Shown piece after piece: positions 33,411 to 41,514 of a DNA stretch of 64,000 bases (position 1 is its first letter; each line of letters begins with the position of its first letter). The DNA comes from Klebsiella pneumoniae (GTDB taxonomy: Bacteria; Pseudomonadota; Gammaproteobacteria; Pseudomonadales; Azotimanducaceae), in contig CAMAVY010000001.1 in the NCBI GenBank assembly GCA_945861675.1, positions 1 through 64,000 of the forward strand, in the 5' to 3' direction. Made by a program: the position numbers and the translations under genes. Below the pieces are notes generated by a model. The model was not told where the DNA came from, searched no databases, and saw only the letters and a program-made list of their open reading frames with translations.

Positions 33411-35942
33411 TTGAATTATCTGCGTTCACGCGGAACCCGCACGGCTGTGCCACGGGTTCGCAAGACTGGCATCACTGCATTTACAGCGGCCGTGCTCGGC
33501 GGTGCTGCCTTGAGCAGCGGTCTGCTCGCCAGCGCGCCGGCCTTCGCCGCCGACGCACCCACTGAGGCGCGCAGGGGCGGCATCGAAGAGATGATCGTCA
33601 CGGCACGGAAGCGCGAAGAGCGCGCGATCGACACGCCGGTGGCCGTCGCCGCAATGAGCGGCGAGGAAATCAACCAGTACAACACACGCGATCTGGCCGA
33701 CCTCACATCCCGGCTACCGGGCTTGTCCATCGTGCACGGAGCAGGCGGTGGTGCAGGTGGCAACATCGCCATTCGCGGCGTAGGCAACCTGGCTGTTGAC
33801 TACGGCGCGGACCAGCCAGTGTCGCTGGTGCTGGACGGCATGTCGTTCACGCGCGGGCACGTGCTCGATGTGGGTTTCTTCGACATCGCTGGCGTCGAGG
33901 TGCTGAAAGGGCCGCAGGCGTTGTACTTCGGCAAGAACAGCCCAGCGGGTGTGGTCGCAGTGACCAGCGTCACGCCCAAAGTCGGCGATGACATCTCGTA
34001 CTTCACCCGCTTGAGCTATGAGTTCATCACCGAGGACCCGGTGTTCGAAGGCGGCGTGTCCATCCCCATCGGCGACACGCTCGCCATGCGGTTGGCTGGG
34101 CGCTACCAGAACATGCAGGGCGGCTACCTGGAGAACACAGCGCGGGTCATCGACCCGAACCCGCTGTATGCCAACAAGCCGCTGCCGACACGCGGCGCGT
34201 CCTACGACGACTTTCCAGCACAGGATCAGCGCGTGGTGCGCCTGACCACCGTGTGGGAGCCAAACGATGCATTCAGCGCCACGCTGAAGAACTTCTACTC
34301 GTACACCAGGCAGAACGATGCGGGTAACACGATCCTGTACGCGTGCGCAGATGGCGTTGGCAGCCATCCCTACTACGTTGCATTCCCAGATCCAACCCAG
34401 ACCTGCACCAGCCATCCCAAACTTGAGCGCAATGGCGCACTGCCAAATGCCGAGATCGTGGATCACCACCGTCACCTGAGCTCAAAGGATGACCTGTTCA
34501 ACCAGGTGACCAACAACATCCAGACGTTGGAGATGACATACGAACTGGGCGACCTTACGTTTACCTCGGTGTCCGGCTACTGGAGCTACAAGCACCGCGA
34601 GTACACCAACTACGACTACACCAGCTATGCGGTGGTGGTGTCGAAGCAGGGTGAGTCGGGCAAGAGCTTCACGCAGGAACTGCGCGTGCAGTCAGGTTTC
34701 GACGGCCCGGTGAACTTCACCGCGGGTGCGTTCTACGAGACCACCGAGCGCGACCTGGATGCGCCCGTGCAGATCCTGCCGCAGTTGTTTCTCGGCGCGC
34801 TCGTGCCCAACCCCACGCCCGGCGAGTACTTCGGCACGTACATCAACTACCACCAGCACTGGGATAACGACATCGAGAGCTATTCGGTGTTTGGCAGCGT
34901 GGACTGGAACATCACCGACCAGTGGACGTTGTCTGGCGGCGCGCGCTACACGAAGGAGAAGCGCGAATCGGAAGGCGGCAACCTGTATGAGCGTGGACTG
35001 GGTTTTTCACCGGCAGGCGTGAAGTACTTCCCTGAAGACGACTCGGACAACATCTCCCCGGAAATCACGTTGTCCTGGCGCCCGATGGACGATCTGATGA
35101 TTTACGCCGCCTACAAGACCGGCTTCCAGTCCGCAGGTATCTCGAACCCTGGCACCGTACCCAACCTCACCGCGCTGTCGCGCAAGCAACAGTCGGATGC
35201 ACTGGTATTCGATGAATCGGTGGTGCGTGGCTTTGAAGGCGGCGTGAAGGGCTACTTCTTCGATCGCGTGTTGAGCGTGGACCTGATCGCCTATCACTAC
35301 CAGTACAAGGATCTGCAGGTCGGCATCTTCAACCCGGTCACGACCACCTTCACCATTCAGAACGCCGCAGTGGCGAACAACGATGGCATCGAGGGCAACC
35401 TGATCTTCCAGGCCACCGACGATCTGCAGTTCCGCGTTGCAGCTCAGTACAACCGTCTGGAATTCGATGAGTTCACCGATGCAGGTTGCAACGCAATCGA
35501 CGACGCGAAGCCCGTGAACACACTGCCCGCGACAGGTCCCGGTTGCCACATCAACCCGACCACCGGCAAGAAGGTTCAGGACCTCTCCGGCGAGGCCTAC
35601 GGTGGTCCTCCGTTCCAGATCAACGTGGGTGCAACCTATGACACCGAGGTCATGGCGAACTGGCACGTGGAGCTGTCCGCAGATGCAATTCACCACAGTG
35701 AAGGGCAGGAAGGATTGCGCCAGAAGGGCACGGACATTCCGCAACGCACGGTGCTTAACCTGTCCGCGCGCCTGTATCAGTCGGAAGGCCCCTGGCAAGC
35801 CAACCTCATCTGCAGCAATTGCCTGAACGAGATCTATGTCACCGGCATCGGCAACAAGCCGTTGGCGAAGACGGGCGACCTCACAGGTTCAGTGGCACCG
35901 CCGCGATTGGTGCTGCTGCAGCTGAGCTACGAGATGAAGTAG
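33411..35942 (+). CDS. TonB-dependent outer-membrane receptor (TTG start)
   Basis: An 843-residue outer-membrane receptor. An extended signal peptide ends SAPAFAADA. A TonB-box-like stretch EEMIVTARKRE is followed by the plug domain (DLADLTSRLPGLSIVHG, GNIAIRGVGN, GVEVLKGPQALYFGKN) and a long beta-barrel with alternating aromatic strands. GAGGGG sits 8 bases before TTG 33411, favouring that start over TTG 33405. The last residues LQLSYEMK depart from the usual terminal Phe. Plug signature is that of receptors for steroid- or polyphenol-like substrates rather than siderophores (inference). A strong terminator follows 36 bases downstream. Confidence 0.95.
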   Translation: MNYLRSRGTRTAVPRVRKTGITAFTAAVLGGAALSSGLLASAPAFAADAPTEARRGGIEEMIVTARKREERAIDTPVAVAAMSGEEINQYNTRDLADLTSRLPGLSIVHGAGGGAGGNIAIRGVGNLAVDYGADQPVSLVLDGMSFTRGHVLDVGFFDIAGVEVLKGPQALYFGKNSPAGVVAVTSVTPKVGDDISYFTRLSYEFITEDPVFEGGVSIPIGDTLAMRLAGRYQNMQGGYLENTARVIDPNPLYANKPLPTRGASYDDFPAQDQRVVRLTTVWEPNDAFSATLKNFYSYTRQNDAGNTILYACADGVGSHPYYVAFPDPTQTCTSHPKLERNGALPNAEIVDHHRHLSSKDDLFNQVTNNIQTLEMTYELGDLTFTSVSGYWSYKHREYTNYDYTSYAVVVSKQGESGKSFTQELRVQSGFDGPVNFTAGAFYETTERDLDAPVQILPQLFLGALVPNPTPGEYFGTYINYHQHWDNDIESYSVFGSVDWNITDQWTLSGGARYTKEKRESEGGNLYERGLGFSPAGVKYFPEDDSDNISPEITLSWRPMDDLMIYAAYKTGFQSAGISNPGTVPNLTALSRKQQSDALVFDESVVRGFEGGVKGYFFDRVLSVDLIAYHYQYKDLQVGIFNPVTTTFTIQNAAVANNDGIEGNLIFQATDDLQFRVAAQYNRLEFDEFTDAGCNAIDDAKPVNTLPATGPGCHINPTTGKKVQDLSGEAYGGPPFQINVGATYDTEVMANWHVELSADAIHHSEGQEGLRQKGTDIPQRTVLNLSARLYQSEGPWQANLICSNCLNEIYVTGIGNKPLAKTGDLTGSVAPPRLVLLQLSYEMK

Positions 35943-35977
35943 CCGCCGGCAAACCTGTCGAGTTTCGATTCGACGTG

Positions 35978-36010
35978 AAAAAGGGGGCTTCGGCCCCCTT
36001 TTTTTGTTTT
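35978..36010 (+). terminator. rho-independent terminator of the TonB receptor gene
   Basis: An A5-G5-C stem (35978-35988) pairs with G-C5-T5 (35993-36003) around the tetraloop TTCG, followed by a run of T and TTTT. This is a textbook intrinsic terminator and shows that the receptor ends its transcription unit. The A-tract on the other side makes it partly bidirectional. Confidence 0.95.
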
Positions 36011-36064
36011 CCGCGATGCAATTGATCCCTTACATCGGGCCCCGATGAAGCGGCTTCTCTTCAT

Positions 36065-36574
36065 TCAGCGCCCGGACTCGGGATTCCGATATACGCCAGG
36101 GCCCGCAGATGCGGCCTCCTCCTCCCCCGCCTTCTTGGCCAGCGCCTGCAGCTGATGCAATTCCTGATAGACGGCACGCAGGTTGCCGCCAACCACATCG
36201 GCCTGCGCCTTGGTCGCGCCGCCGCGCACTGAGTTGCGCAGAAACTCGAAGTCCACCTTCAAGCGCGCTGAGCGCGTGTTCAGACATTCGATGTACTTGT
36301 GCAGCTTGTCGAGGTTGTCTGCCTCGCCGCGAAAGTTGCCGCCGCGCTTGGGAAATTTCGGCGCCTTGCATTCAGTGGCGGGCAGTGTGTAAGCGAGTGC
36401 CCGCGCGAGCTCTGGTGACGACAGAGGCGTGGCAGTCGCTGCAGGTGCTGCAGGTGCTGCAGGTGCGCTGACCGCGGCATCTGGCGCCGCTGGCTCGCCA
36501 TTCACCTCGACAAACGCGCAGACCGACAGCGCGACAAATGTGGCCAGGGCAAGCGAAACATTGGGCTTCGTCAT
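36065..36574 (-). CDS. small secreted protein of unknown function
   Basis: About 169 residues. MTKPNVSLALATFVALSVCAF begins a Sec signal, followed by an Ala/Pro-rich linker built from a repeated GCTGCAGGT (36438-36464), then a charged, probably helical region (ECLNTRSARLKVDFEFLRNSVRGG) containing two Cys. No known family is recognised. ATG 36592 (six codons earlier) is an alternative start; neither has a strong ribosome site. It converges on the TonB receptor and sits downstream of an alpha/beta hydrolase gene. Confidence 0.65.
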   Translation of the reverse strand: MTKPNVSLALATFVALSVCAFVEVNGEPAAPDAAVSAPAAPAAPAATATPLSSPELARALAYTLPATECKAPKFPKRGGNFRGEADNLDKLHKYIECLNTRSARLKVDFEFLRNSVRGGATKAQADVVGGNLRAVYQELHQLQALAKKAGEEEAASAGPGVYRNPESGR

Positions 36575-36728
36575 AGGAGCTGTGACCGTCATGCCGCGTG
36601 TTGGCGCGTAACCTACGGGATGCCTGATGGTCGCGCAAGCGCGTGCGCCAATGACCATTGGCGCGGTGTTTGCTGTCGAGAGTGATGGCGTGCTGGGCGT
36701 CCAACGGGCGCCCGATGGCAACGCCGAA

Positions 36729-37592
36729 CTAGCGCCGCGCCAGTTCCGCAAGCGCGGCCAGTACCGGCACGATGGTGTCGCTTTCGCCGTGCACGATGAT
36801 GACCGGGCAGGCAACGCTGGCCACGTCGAAGCTGATCCAGCCAGGACCGTCGGCCAACCGGTCATCCGCATAGGCCTGCACGCCGTTGGCAAACATGGCG
36901 GCGCGGCCCGTCTCTGCGCCCGCCATGTATTCCGGACGCGTGAGAAACGCGATGTCGGCAGCTGGCAAGCCCGCGATACCAGCCATCATTTTCGTGCCGT
37001 CTTCGCCGAATGTGTCTGCGGCGATGACCAGCGCCGCTTCGCGCGACACAGCGTTCCAGATGCCGTGGCTGGTCGGCCCCGGCATGCTGTCCCACGCCGG
37101 ACGATGGCGCATGTCGGTCATGGCGCAGGCGGTCACGACACCCTTCACTCGATCACGCGCCAGCGCCGCAATGGCCAGTGCATAGGCACCGCCGGTGGAA
37201 ACGCCGACCGTGAGAAACGTGCCAATGCCCAGCGCATCGACAACGGCAAGGCCATCCGCCACCCAGTCGGCGATCGTGCGTCCTGGCCGCAGGCTCGAGA
37301 GGCCATACCCAGGACGATCGATGCCGATCAGTCGAAGGCCCAGGGACTGCGCCGCAACAGCACTGCCGGCCGCCTCCAGTCGACTGCCTGGGCCGGCATG
37401 GCACCAGACCACCGGTGTGCCATCGGGGCGGCCATAGTCCGAGAAGCCAACCGTGCGGCCGTCGGCGAGCGTGCGACTAATTCGCGCCGGGTTGCAGGAC
37501 CTGCCGGCACGCCGCAGAAAAACTGCTGCGTTTGGCCAGGATGCACGCCTGCAGATCCTGACCCAGCGCGCCCGGACAGGCGCGCTGCACAT
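36729..37592 (-). CDS. alpha/beta hydrolase (start uncertain)
   Basis: An alpha/beta hydrolase of up to 287 residues. Blocks in order are VVWCHAGPGSRLEA (oxyanion), LGLRLIGIDRPGYGLSS, nucleophile elbow GVSTGG, and VIIVHGESDTIVPV with the acid. The late His is not obvious at the C-terminus, which ends in LAALAELARR. The open frame reaches ATG 37592, overlapping the upstream Cys-rich gene by 116 bases; homology-like sequence begins only around ISRTLADGRTVGF (about 37478), where no ATG/GTG/TTG exists in frame. A non-canonical start or an overlap is therefore needed. Confidence 0.8.
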   Translation of the reverse strand: MCSAPVRARWVRICRRASWPNAAVFLRRAGRSCNPARISRTLADGRTVGFSDYGRPDGTPVVWCHAGPGSRLEAAGSAVAAQSLGLRLIGIDRPGYGLSSLRPGRTIADWVADGLAVVDALGIGTFLTVGVSTGGAYALAIAALARDRVKGVVTACAMTDMRHRPAWDSMPGPTSHGIWNAVSREAALVIAADTFGEDGTKMMAGIAGLPAADIAFLTRPEYMAGAETGRAAMFANGVQAYADDRLADGPGWISFDVASVACPVIIVHGESDTIVPVLAALAELARR

Positions 37593-37851
37593 CGTCGATA
37601 CAGGCGCCTGGGCCGCGCTGCTCTGCCGCCATGTCGATCATGGACGACAGTTGCTGGCGACAGTTCGCCGACATTGCATCGCGACGTACTACCACACAGT
37701 TCTCAAGTTGATCCTCCATGCCGGCGCAGACCCGCGTGATTTCGCTGACACACGCCGCAAGGTCGTCGGCCTGCGCGATCGGCTGCAACAACGTTCCCCA
37801 GAGCGCGCCTGCGCACATGAGGATCGAACGGGGCGCATGACGCATGAACAT
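37477..37851 (-). CDS. cysteine-rich repeat secreted protein
   Basis: A 124-residue exported protein. A signal peptide (MFMRHAPRSILMCAGALWG to IAQADD) precedes two copies of a Cys repeat of the Cys_rich_FGFR kind: CVSEITRVCAG, then C-x15 further Cys, and GACIDDVQRACPG then ACILAKRSSFSAAC. The repeat occurs in small periplasmic proteins of Proteobacteria; function unknown. Six or more Cys probably form disulfides. Its stop TAG at 37477 lies inside the 5' part of the adjacent hydrolase frame. Confidence 0.78.
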   Translation of the reverse strand: MFMRHAPRSILMCAGALWGTLLQPIAQADDLAACVSEITRVCAGMEDQLENCVVVRRDAMSANCRQQLSSMIDMAAEQRGPGACIDDVQRACPGALGQDLQACILAKRSSFSAACRQVLQPGAN

Positions 37852-37921
37852 CGCTCCAAGTGGTCGTTGCGGAAAGCCTGGTGCAGACCCAATGCAAAAG
37901 CGGCCGCGAACGTCTGCGCGA

Positions 37922-38710
37922 CTACAGCCTGGCGATGAACGTCTCGATCATCGCGTTGGTCTGCGCGGGCTGCTCGAACTGCGGAAAGTGCGCGGCGCCA
38001 ACGACCTGGCCGAAGCACACGTTGGCAAGATGGCTGCGAATGAACGATTGATCCACGCCGGCAGCGGTGAGCCACAGCACCTTCTGCTTGATGCCGTCGC
38101 CAATCGCAGCCACATCGACCATGAGCCCTTCGAGTTCTGCGATCTTCACTGCGTCAGGCGTGCGCGCCGCTTCCGCTACGGCCTGCGCGATCGCCGCGCG
38201 GTCACCGCGCTTGTCGAAGTAGCCCGAGTACATCGCCTTGAACAACGACTTCGAGTTCGGCCCTTGCAGCTGCTCGATCATCTTGCCCACGCGGAAGCCG
38301 AACGGCGAGGCGGGATCACCCAGCGTGGGCTGCGAATAGAAACCGCTGTCGATGAGCACGCCACCCTTCACCAGCTTCGCGTTCGCACGAATGAACTCGA
38401 GCGTGCCTGCACCGCCACCGGCATGGCCAATCGCCACGACGCCCTTCAATCCGGCTGCCTTCGTCACGGCAAGAATGTCAGCCGCATGAGTGTGTGCATC
38501 GTGGCCAGTGCCGCAGGTGGTCGACTTGCCATGCCCACGCCGATCCAGCAGCAGTACCTGATGATTGCGCTGAAAGTGTTTCGTCTGGTGGATCCAATGT
38601 GTGTGGTTCGAACACCAGCCGTGCACCAGCACCAGCGGCGGCTTGCCGGTGTCCTTGCCCACGAGCTTGTAGAAGATCTGCGTGCCGTCGGGCCGAGAGA
38701 GCGTGGGCAT
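37922..38710 (-). CDS. alpha/beta hydrolase lacking the nucleophile serine
   Basis: A 262-residue protein with the alpha/beta hydrolase skeleton: LVLVHGWCSNHTHW (oxyanion loop), VLLLDRRGHGKS, and a final VVGAAHFPQFEQP carrying a histidine. The elbow that should read G-x-S-x-G is IGHAGGGAG, so Ala97 replaces the serine (codon GCC). Such proteins can be non-hydrolytic, as in dehydrogenase-like or binding members, or the Gly-rich loop could hide another nucleophile. GAGGTCACC stands before ATG 38710. The 5' part overlaps the reading frame of the upstream lipoprotein. Confidence 0.85.
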   Translation of the reverse strand: MPTLSRPDGTQIFYKLVGKDTGKPPLVLVHGWCSNHTHWIHQTKHFQRNHQVLLLDRRGHGKSTTCGTGHDAHTHAADILAVTKAAGLKGVVAIGHAGGGAGTLEFIRANAKLVKGGVLIDSGFYSQPTLGDPASPFGFRVGKMIEQLQGPNSKSLFKAMYSGYFDKRGDRAAIAQAVAEAARTPDAVKIAELEGLMVDVAAIGDGIKQKVLWLTAAGVDQSFIRSHLANVCFGQVVGAAHFPQFEQPAQTNAMIETFIARL

Positions 38711-39215
38711 CGTGGTGACCTCGTATCGGAATGTTGCCGGCACGCAACGTAGATGCATCTGCACCGCGCGGGCAAGGGTCTTCGTTGATGGGATCGCGGC
38801 GCGGGTAGTCAACACCACGATCTTCTATCCACCACTCGACTGTGTCGCTCGAGGCGAACCGCGCCATGACCTCGTAGCTGTGACCAGCCTGCACTTCAAT
38901 ATGAAAAACGCCGTCGGCGCGGCGCGCCTGCCCATCACCGGCCACCATCTGCAGTTCGTGCTGACGCTGCAGCACGTACACCTCGAGCGGCGCGGGGGTA
39001 CTGAAGCCGATGGTCTCCCGCGCGTCCACTGCGGTGATGTAGCCATGCAGGCTGTCGTAACCCGCGGGCCCGAAGGGAAGCGCAAACACGGTCGCGACTT
39101 CCGATGTGGGGCGGTGTGGCCCGTCGTAAGCCTGAAACGGCTGCAAGACAGGAATCTGACTGGCGCAGCCCGTGAGCAGCACGAAGAGCGCGAGGGACAT
39201 CGTTGAGCGGAACAT
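38478..39215 (-). CDS. hypothetical lipoprotein with uncertain C-terminus
   Basis: MFRSTMSLALFVLLTGCAS is a lipoprotein signal (L-L-T-G-C, Cys17). About 125 residues follow with a plausible soluble domain (PFGPAGYDSLHGYITAVDARETIGFS, HIEVQAGHSYEVMARFA, WWIEDRGVDYP). Beyond about 38780 the frame becomes Ala/Arg-rich and runs 233 bases into the downstream hydrolase gene in another frame, so the true stop has probably been lost or shifted. All three minus-strand frames are open in 38711-38775. Family not recognised. Confidence 0.55.
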   Translation of the reverse strand: MFRSTMSLALFVLLTGCASQIPVLQPFQAYDGPHRPTSEVATVFALPFGPAGYDSLHGYITAVDARETIGFSTPAPLEVYVLQRQHELQMVAGDGQARRADGVFHIEVQAGHSYEVMARFASSDTVEWWIEDRGVDYPRRDPINEDPCPRGADASTLRAGNIPIRGHHDAHALSARRHADLLQARGQGHRQAAAGAGARLVFEPHTLDPPDETLSAQSSGTAAGSAWAWQVDHLRHWPRCTHSCG

Positions 39216-39280
39216 CGAGCAGTCTATGAATTGTTTTTGTATCGAACGCGAATGCAGCACGGGCACTGGCTCTGGCGGTG

Positions 39281-39757
39281 TCAGGACGTTGCTCGAGCAG
39301 CCCGTGTATCTATCAGCACGTAGACGTCAATAGGCACAGCCATCGCCCCTCCGACCGTGTACGCAAGCAGGTCGTACCACGCGAATGTCGTAGCGAGTAC
39401 AAGATGGCCCGCCGTGGTGCTGCGAATCGCGTCCAGCCACGCAGCGCTGTACAACTGCGCTGCTTCGATGGCGAACGAGAACACCAACGCCAACAGCGCG
39501 ATGACCCGCGCAGGCGCGCGTGGCAACAGCGTTGCCCAACCCAGATAGACCATCAGTGCCCACAGTGCATCGCCAGGGTATTTGCCGAGCAGTTCCGGCA
39601 GCAGATCTGGGTACTTGCGCGACATCAGTCCCAGTCGAATCGTCACCAACATGCCGACGAATGAAAACGGCACGCCTACCGTTTCCACCCACATGGCGTG
39701 TTTGGTTTTGATAGTCAGACGACGACGGCCGCGTTTGCCTGGTTCGCTGCTTGTCAC
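39281..39757 (-). CDS. DUF2809 family integral membrane protein
   Basis: A 158-residue protein of DUF2809. Hydrophobic segments are interrupted by the family's motifs: RLGLMSRKYPDLLPELLGKYPGDALWALMVY, FSFAIEAAQLYSAAWLDAIRSTTAGHLVL and ATTFAWYDLLAY. Four membrane helices are expected. Function unknown. It is followed, after the gene's start, by a structured non-coding stretch and the HNH endonuclease on the other strand. Start ATG 39757; an ATG at about residue 22 is possible. Confidence 0.85.
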   Translation of the reverse strand: MTSSEPGKRGRRRLTIKTKHAMWVETVGVPFSFVGMLVTIRLGLMSRKYPDLLPELLGKYPGDALWALMVYLGWATLLPRAPARVIALLALVFSFAIEAAQLYSAAWLDAIRSTTAGHLVLATTFAWYDLLAYTVGGAMAVPIDVYVLIDTRAARATS

Positions 39758-39858
39758 TTGCGCTGAGCCATGAGCAGGGGGGCTGCGTTCAGCGTGCCAC
39801 GTCGTCAGGCACTTGGCGTGATGGCGTGATGGCGTGTTGGCGGCCGCAGGGTTTCGAA

Positions 39859-39889
39859 GGCTGAGTCCCGCCGTCCGCAGGACTCAGCC
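39859..39889. repeat. 10-bp perfect inverted repeat upstream of the HNH gene
   Basis: GGCTGAGTCC (39859-39868) and GGACTCAGCC (39880-39889) pair perfectly around an 11-base loop. It lies in the 359-base non-coding gap 39758-40116. Confidence 0.9.
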
Positions 39890-39905
39890 TGCGTCTAGCC
39901 TTGCG

Positions 39906-39970
39906 CTCGCTGCCCGGCGCCAAGTGTTCGCTATGCCGGGCTGTGCCCGCCCTTGACCCCGGGCAGCGAG
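39906..39970. repeat. 12-bp perfect inverted repeat with nested alternative hairpins
   Basis: CTCGCTGCCCGG (39906-39917) is perfectly complementary to CCGGGCAGCGAG (39959-39970). Inside, GCCCGGC (39912-39918) can alternatively pair with GCCGGGC (39935-39941), and CGGGC-TGT-GCCCG (39937-39949) forms a third hairpin. The three pairings compete, as in attenuator-like or transposon-end structures. No coding frame explains them. Confidence 0.88.
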
Positions 39971-40083
39971 CACCGAACGATGAGCCCGAACTGCGACCAC
40001 ATGATGCCATTCTGCTTGGATGGCGTGCACCACTGTTAGGTGGTTAGAGCAATGAATTCGTTTATGGATTGTTATTGTCCTGG

Positions 40084-40103
40084 TACTGTATGGCTATACA
40101 GTC
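40084..40103. promoter_or_regulatory. LexA (SOS) box upstream of the HNH endonuclease gene
   Basis: TACTGTATGGCTATACAGTC contains CTGT-N8-ACAG (40086-40101) with an A/T-rich core and a perfect seven-base dyad ACTGTAT/ATACAGT. This is the LexA operator consensus of gamma- and betaproteobacteria. It ends 16 bases before the preferred start codon, where LexA would block transcription. Confidence 0.82.
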
Positions 40104-40116
40104 GAGCGGTCAGATC

Positions 40117-41514
40117 ATGAATCAGTGCATTGTTTTTGAAGGGCTCGAAGCCCAGTCCGTATGTGCCATCGAACAGGAACTGCTGGCACTCAACGCCAAT
40201 CTGAATGCCGCGACCTATCGCTTCCTGGTGCTGGCCCGTGAGTTCGACCGGCGCATGGCCTGGGCCGATTGGGGCATGCGCTCCATGGCGCACTGGCTTG
40301 GCTGGAAGTGCGGCATTGGCCCCGTCGCGGCGCGGGAGCAGGTGCGGGTGGCGCATGCGTTGGATGGTTTGCCTGATACGGCAGCTGCGTTCTCGTGTGG
40401 GCGCATCAGCTATTCGAAGGTGCGTGCCCTATCCCGTGTGGCAACTGGTGAGACCGAAGGCTTTTTCCTGAACATCGCTGAGCACGGCACTGCAGGACAC
40501 CTTGAACGCATCGTGCGGTATGCCAAGGGCGGATTGGCACTGGATGACCCACAACGCCTGCAGGCCATGGTCGAGAACATTGCATGCGACTTGTACTACG
40601 ACGATGACGGCATGCTGGTGCTGCGCGCGCGACTCATGCCGGACGATGGGGCTCGACTGGTCGCGGCCTTGAATGCCATGCAGAAGCATGTCCCGTCGGT
40701 GCCGGTCTCAGTTCGGCGTGCCATGGCGTTGGCGGCCGTTGCAGAGGCGGCTGTGGGTGCTGAGCCCAAGGGCTCGGTGCCTGAGATCGTCGTGCATGTC
40801 CGCGCGCCGATTGCTGAGATCGACGCGCGACATGCAGGTGAAGGGCAACGTGCCGGTGGCGCGGGACACACCAGTGATGCGCGACACCCCGGCGATGAGA
40901 CAGCGCATCGGACCGTTGACGATTCAGCGGAAGCATCTGCCTACATCGACGGCGGTGCAGCCATTCCCCGTGCAACGCTGGAACGGCTTTGCTGCGATGC
41001 GGGGGTGGTGCAGTTGATTGAAGGCGAACACGGCGAGCCGCTATCCATTGGACGGCGCAGCCGGATTGTTCCCCCGGCAATCCGACGGGCCATGAACGCG
41101 CGCGATCAGGGCTGCCGCTTCCCAGGCTGCACCCATGAGTACTTCCTGCACGCCCACCACATCCGGCACTGGTCGAGGCAGGGCGAGACATCGCTTAAGA
41201 ACCTCGTGACGCTTTGCTCCTTCCACCACACCTTGCTGCATGAAGGCGGCTATTCAGTGCGTCGGCTGATGGATGGCTGCTACGAGTTCAAGACGCCCAC
41301 CGGACGTGTGATTCCGGCATCGGCGCCTGCTATGCACGGCGGAGTGGAAGACCTGCGTGTTGCCAACCAGCTGCACGGGGTGAATGTTTCCGCAGAAACA
41401 GGCGCATCGCAGTGGGATGGCAGCCCGGTCGACTACCACCATGTGATGTTCACGTTCTTTCAGTACGGCGAACTGGCCAAGCACCACGCTGCACACCACG
41501 ACCATCGCGCGTGA
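40117..41514 (+). CDS. DUF222 and HNH endonuclease domain protein
   Basis: A 465-residue protein. Residues about 25-260 form the DUF222 (13E12-repeat) domain (MRSMAHWLGWKCGIGPVAA, ISYSKVRALSRVA). The C-terminal nuclease has CRFPGC, HAHHIRHW and LVTLCSFHHTLLHEG: Cys pairs for zinc and the His-Asn-His catalytic core. The family is common in actinobacteria and some gammaproteobacteria; its biological role is unsettled, though nuclease and mobile-element roles are proposed. ATG 40117 is chosen because ATG 40090 lies within the LexA site. It is flanked by strong inverted repeats on both sides. Confidence 0.93.
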   Translation: MNQCIVFEGLEAQSVCAIEQELLALNANLNAATYRFLVLAREFDRRMAWADWGMRSMAHWLGWKCGIGPVAAREQVRVAHALDGLPDTAAAFSCGRISYSKVRALSRVATGETEGFFLNIAEHGTAGHLERIVRYAKGGLALDDPQRLQAMVENIACDLYYDDDGMLVLRARLMPDDGARLVAALNAMQKHVPSVPVSVRRAMALAAVAEAAVGAEPKGSVPEIVVHVRAPIAEIDARHAGEGQRAGGAGHTSDARHPGDETAHRTVDDSAEASAYIDGGAAIPRATLERLCCDAGVVQLIEGEHGEPLSIGRRSRIVPPAIRRAMNARDQGCRFPGCTHEYFLHAHHIRHWSRQGETSLKNLVTLCSFHHTLLHEGGYSVRRLMDGCYEFKTPTGRVIPASAPAMHGGVEDLRVANQLHGVNVSAETGASQWDGSPVDYHHVMFTFFQYGELAKHHAAHHDHRA

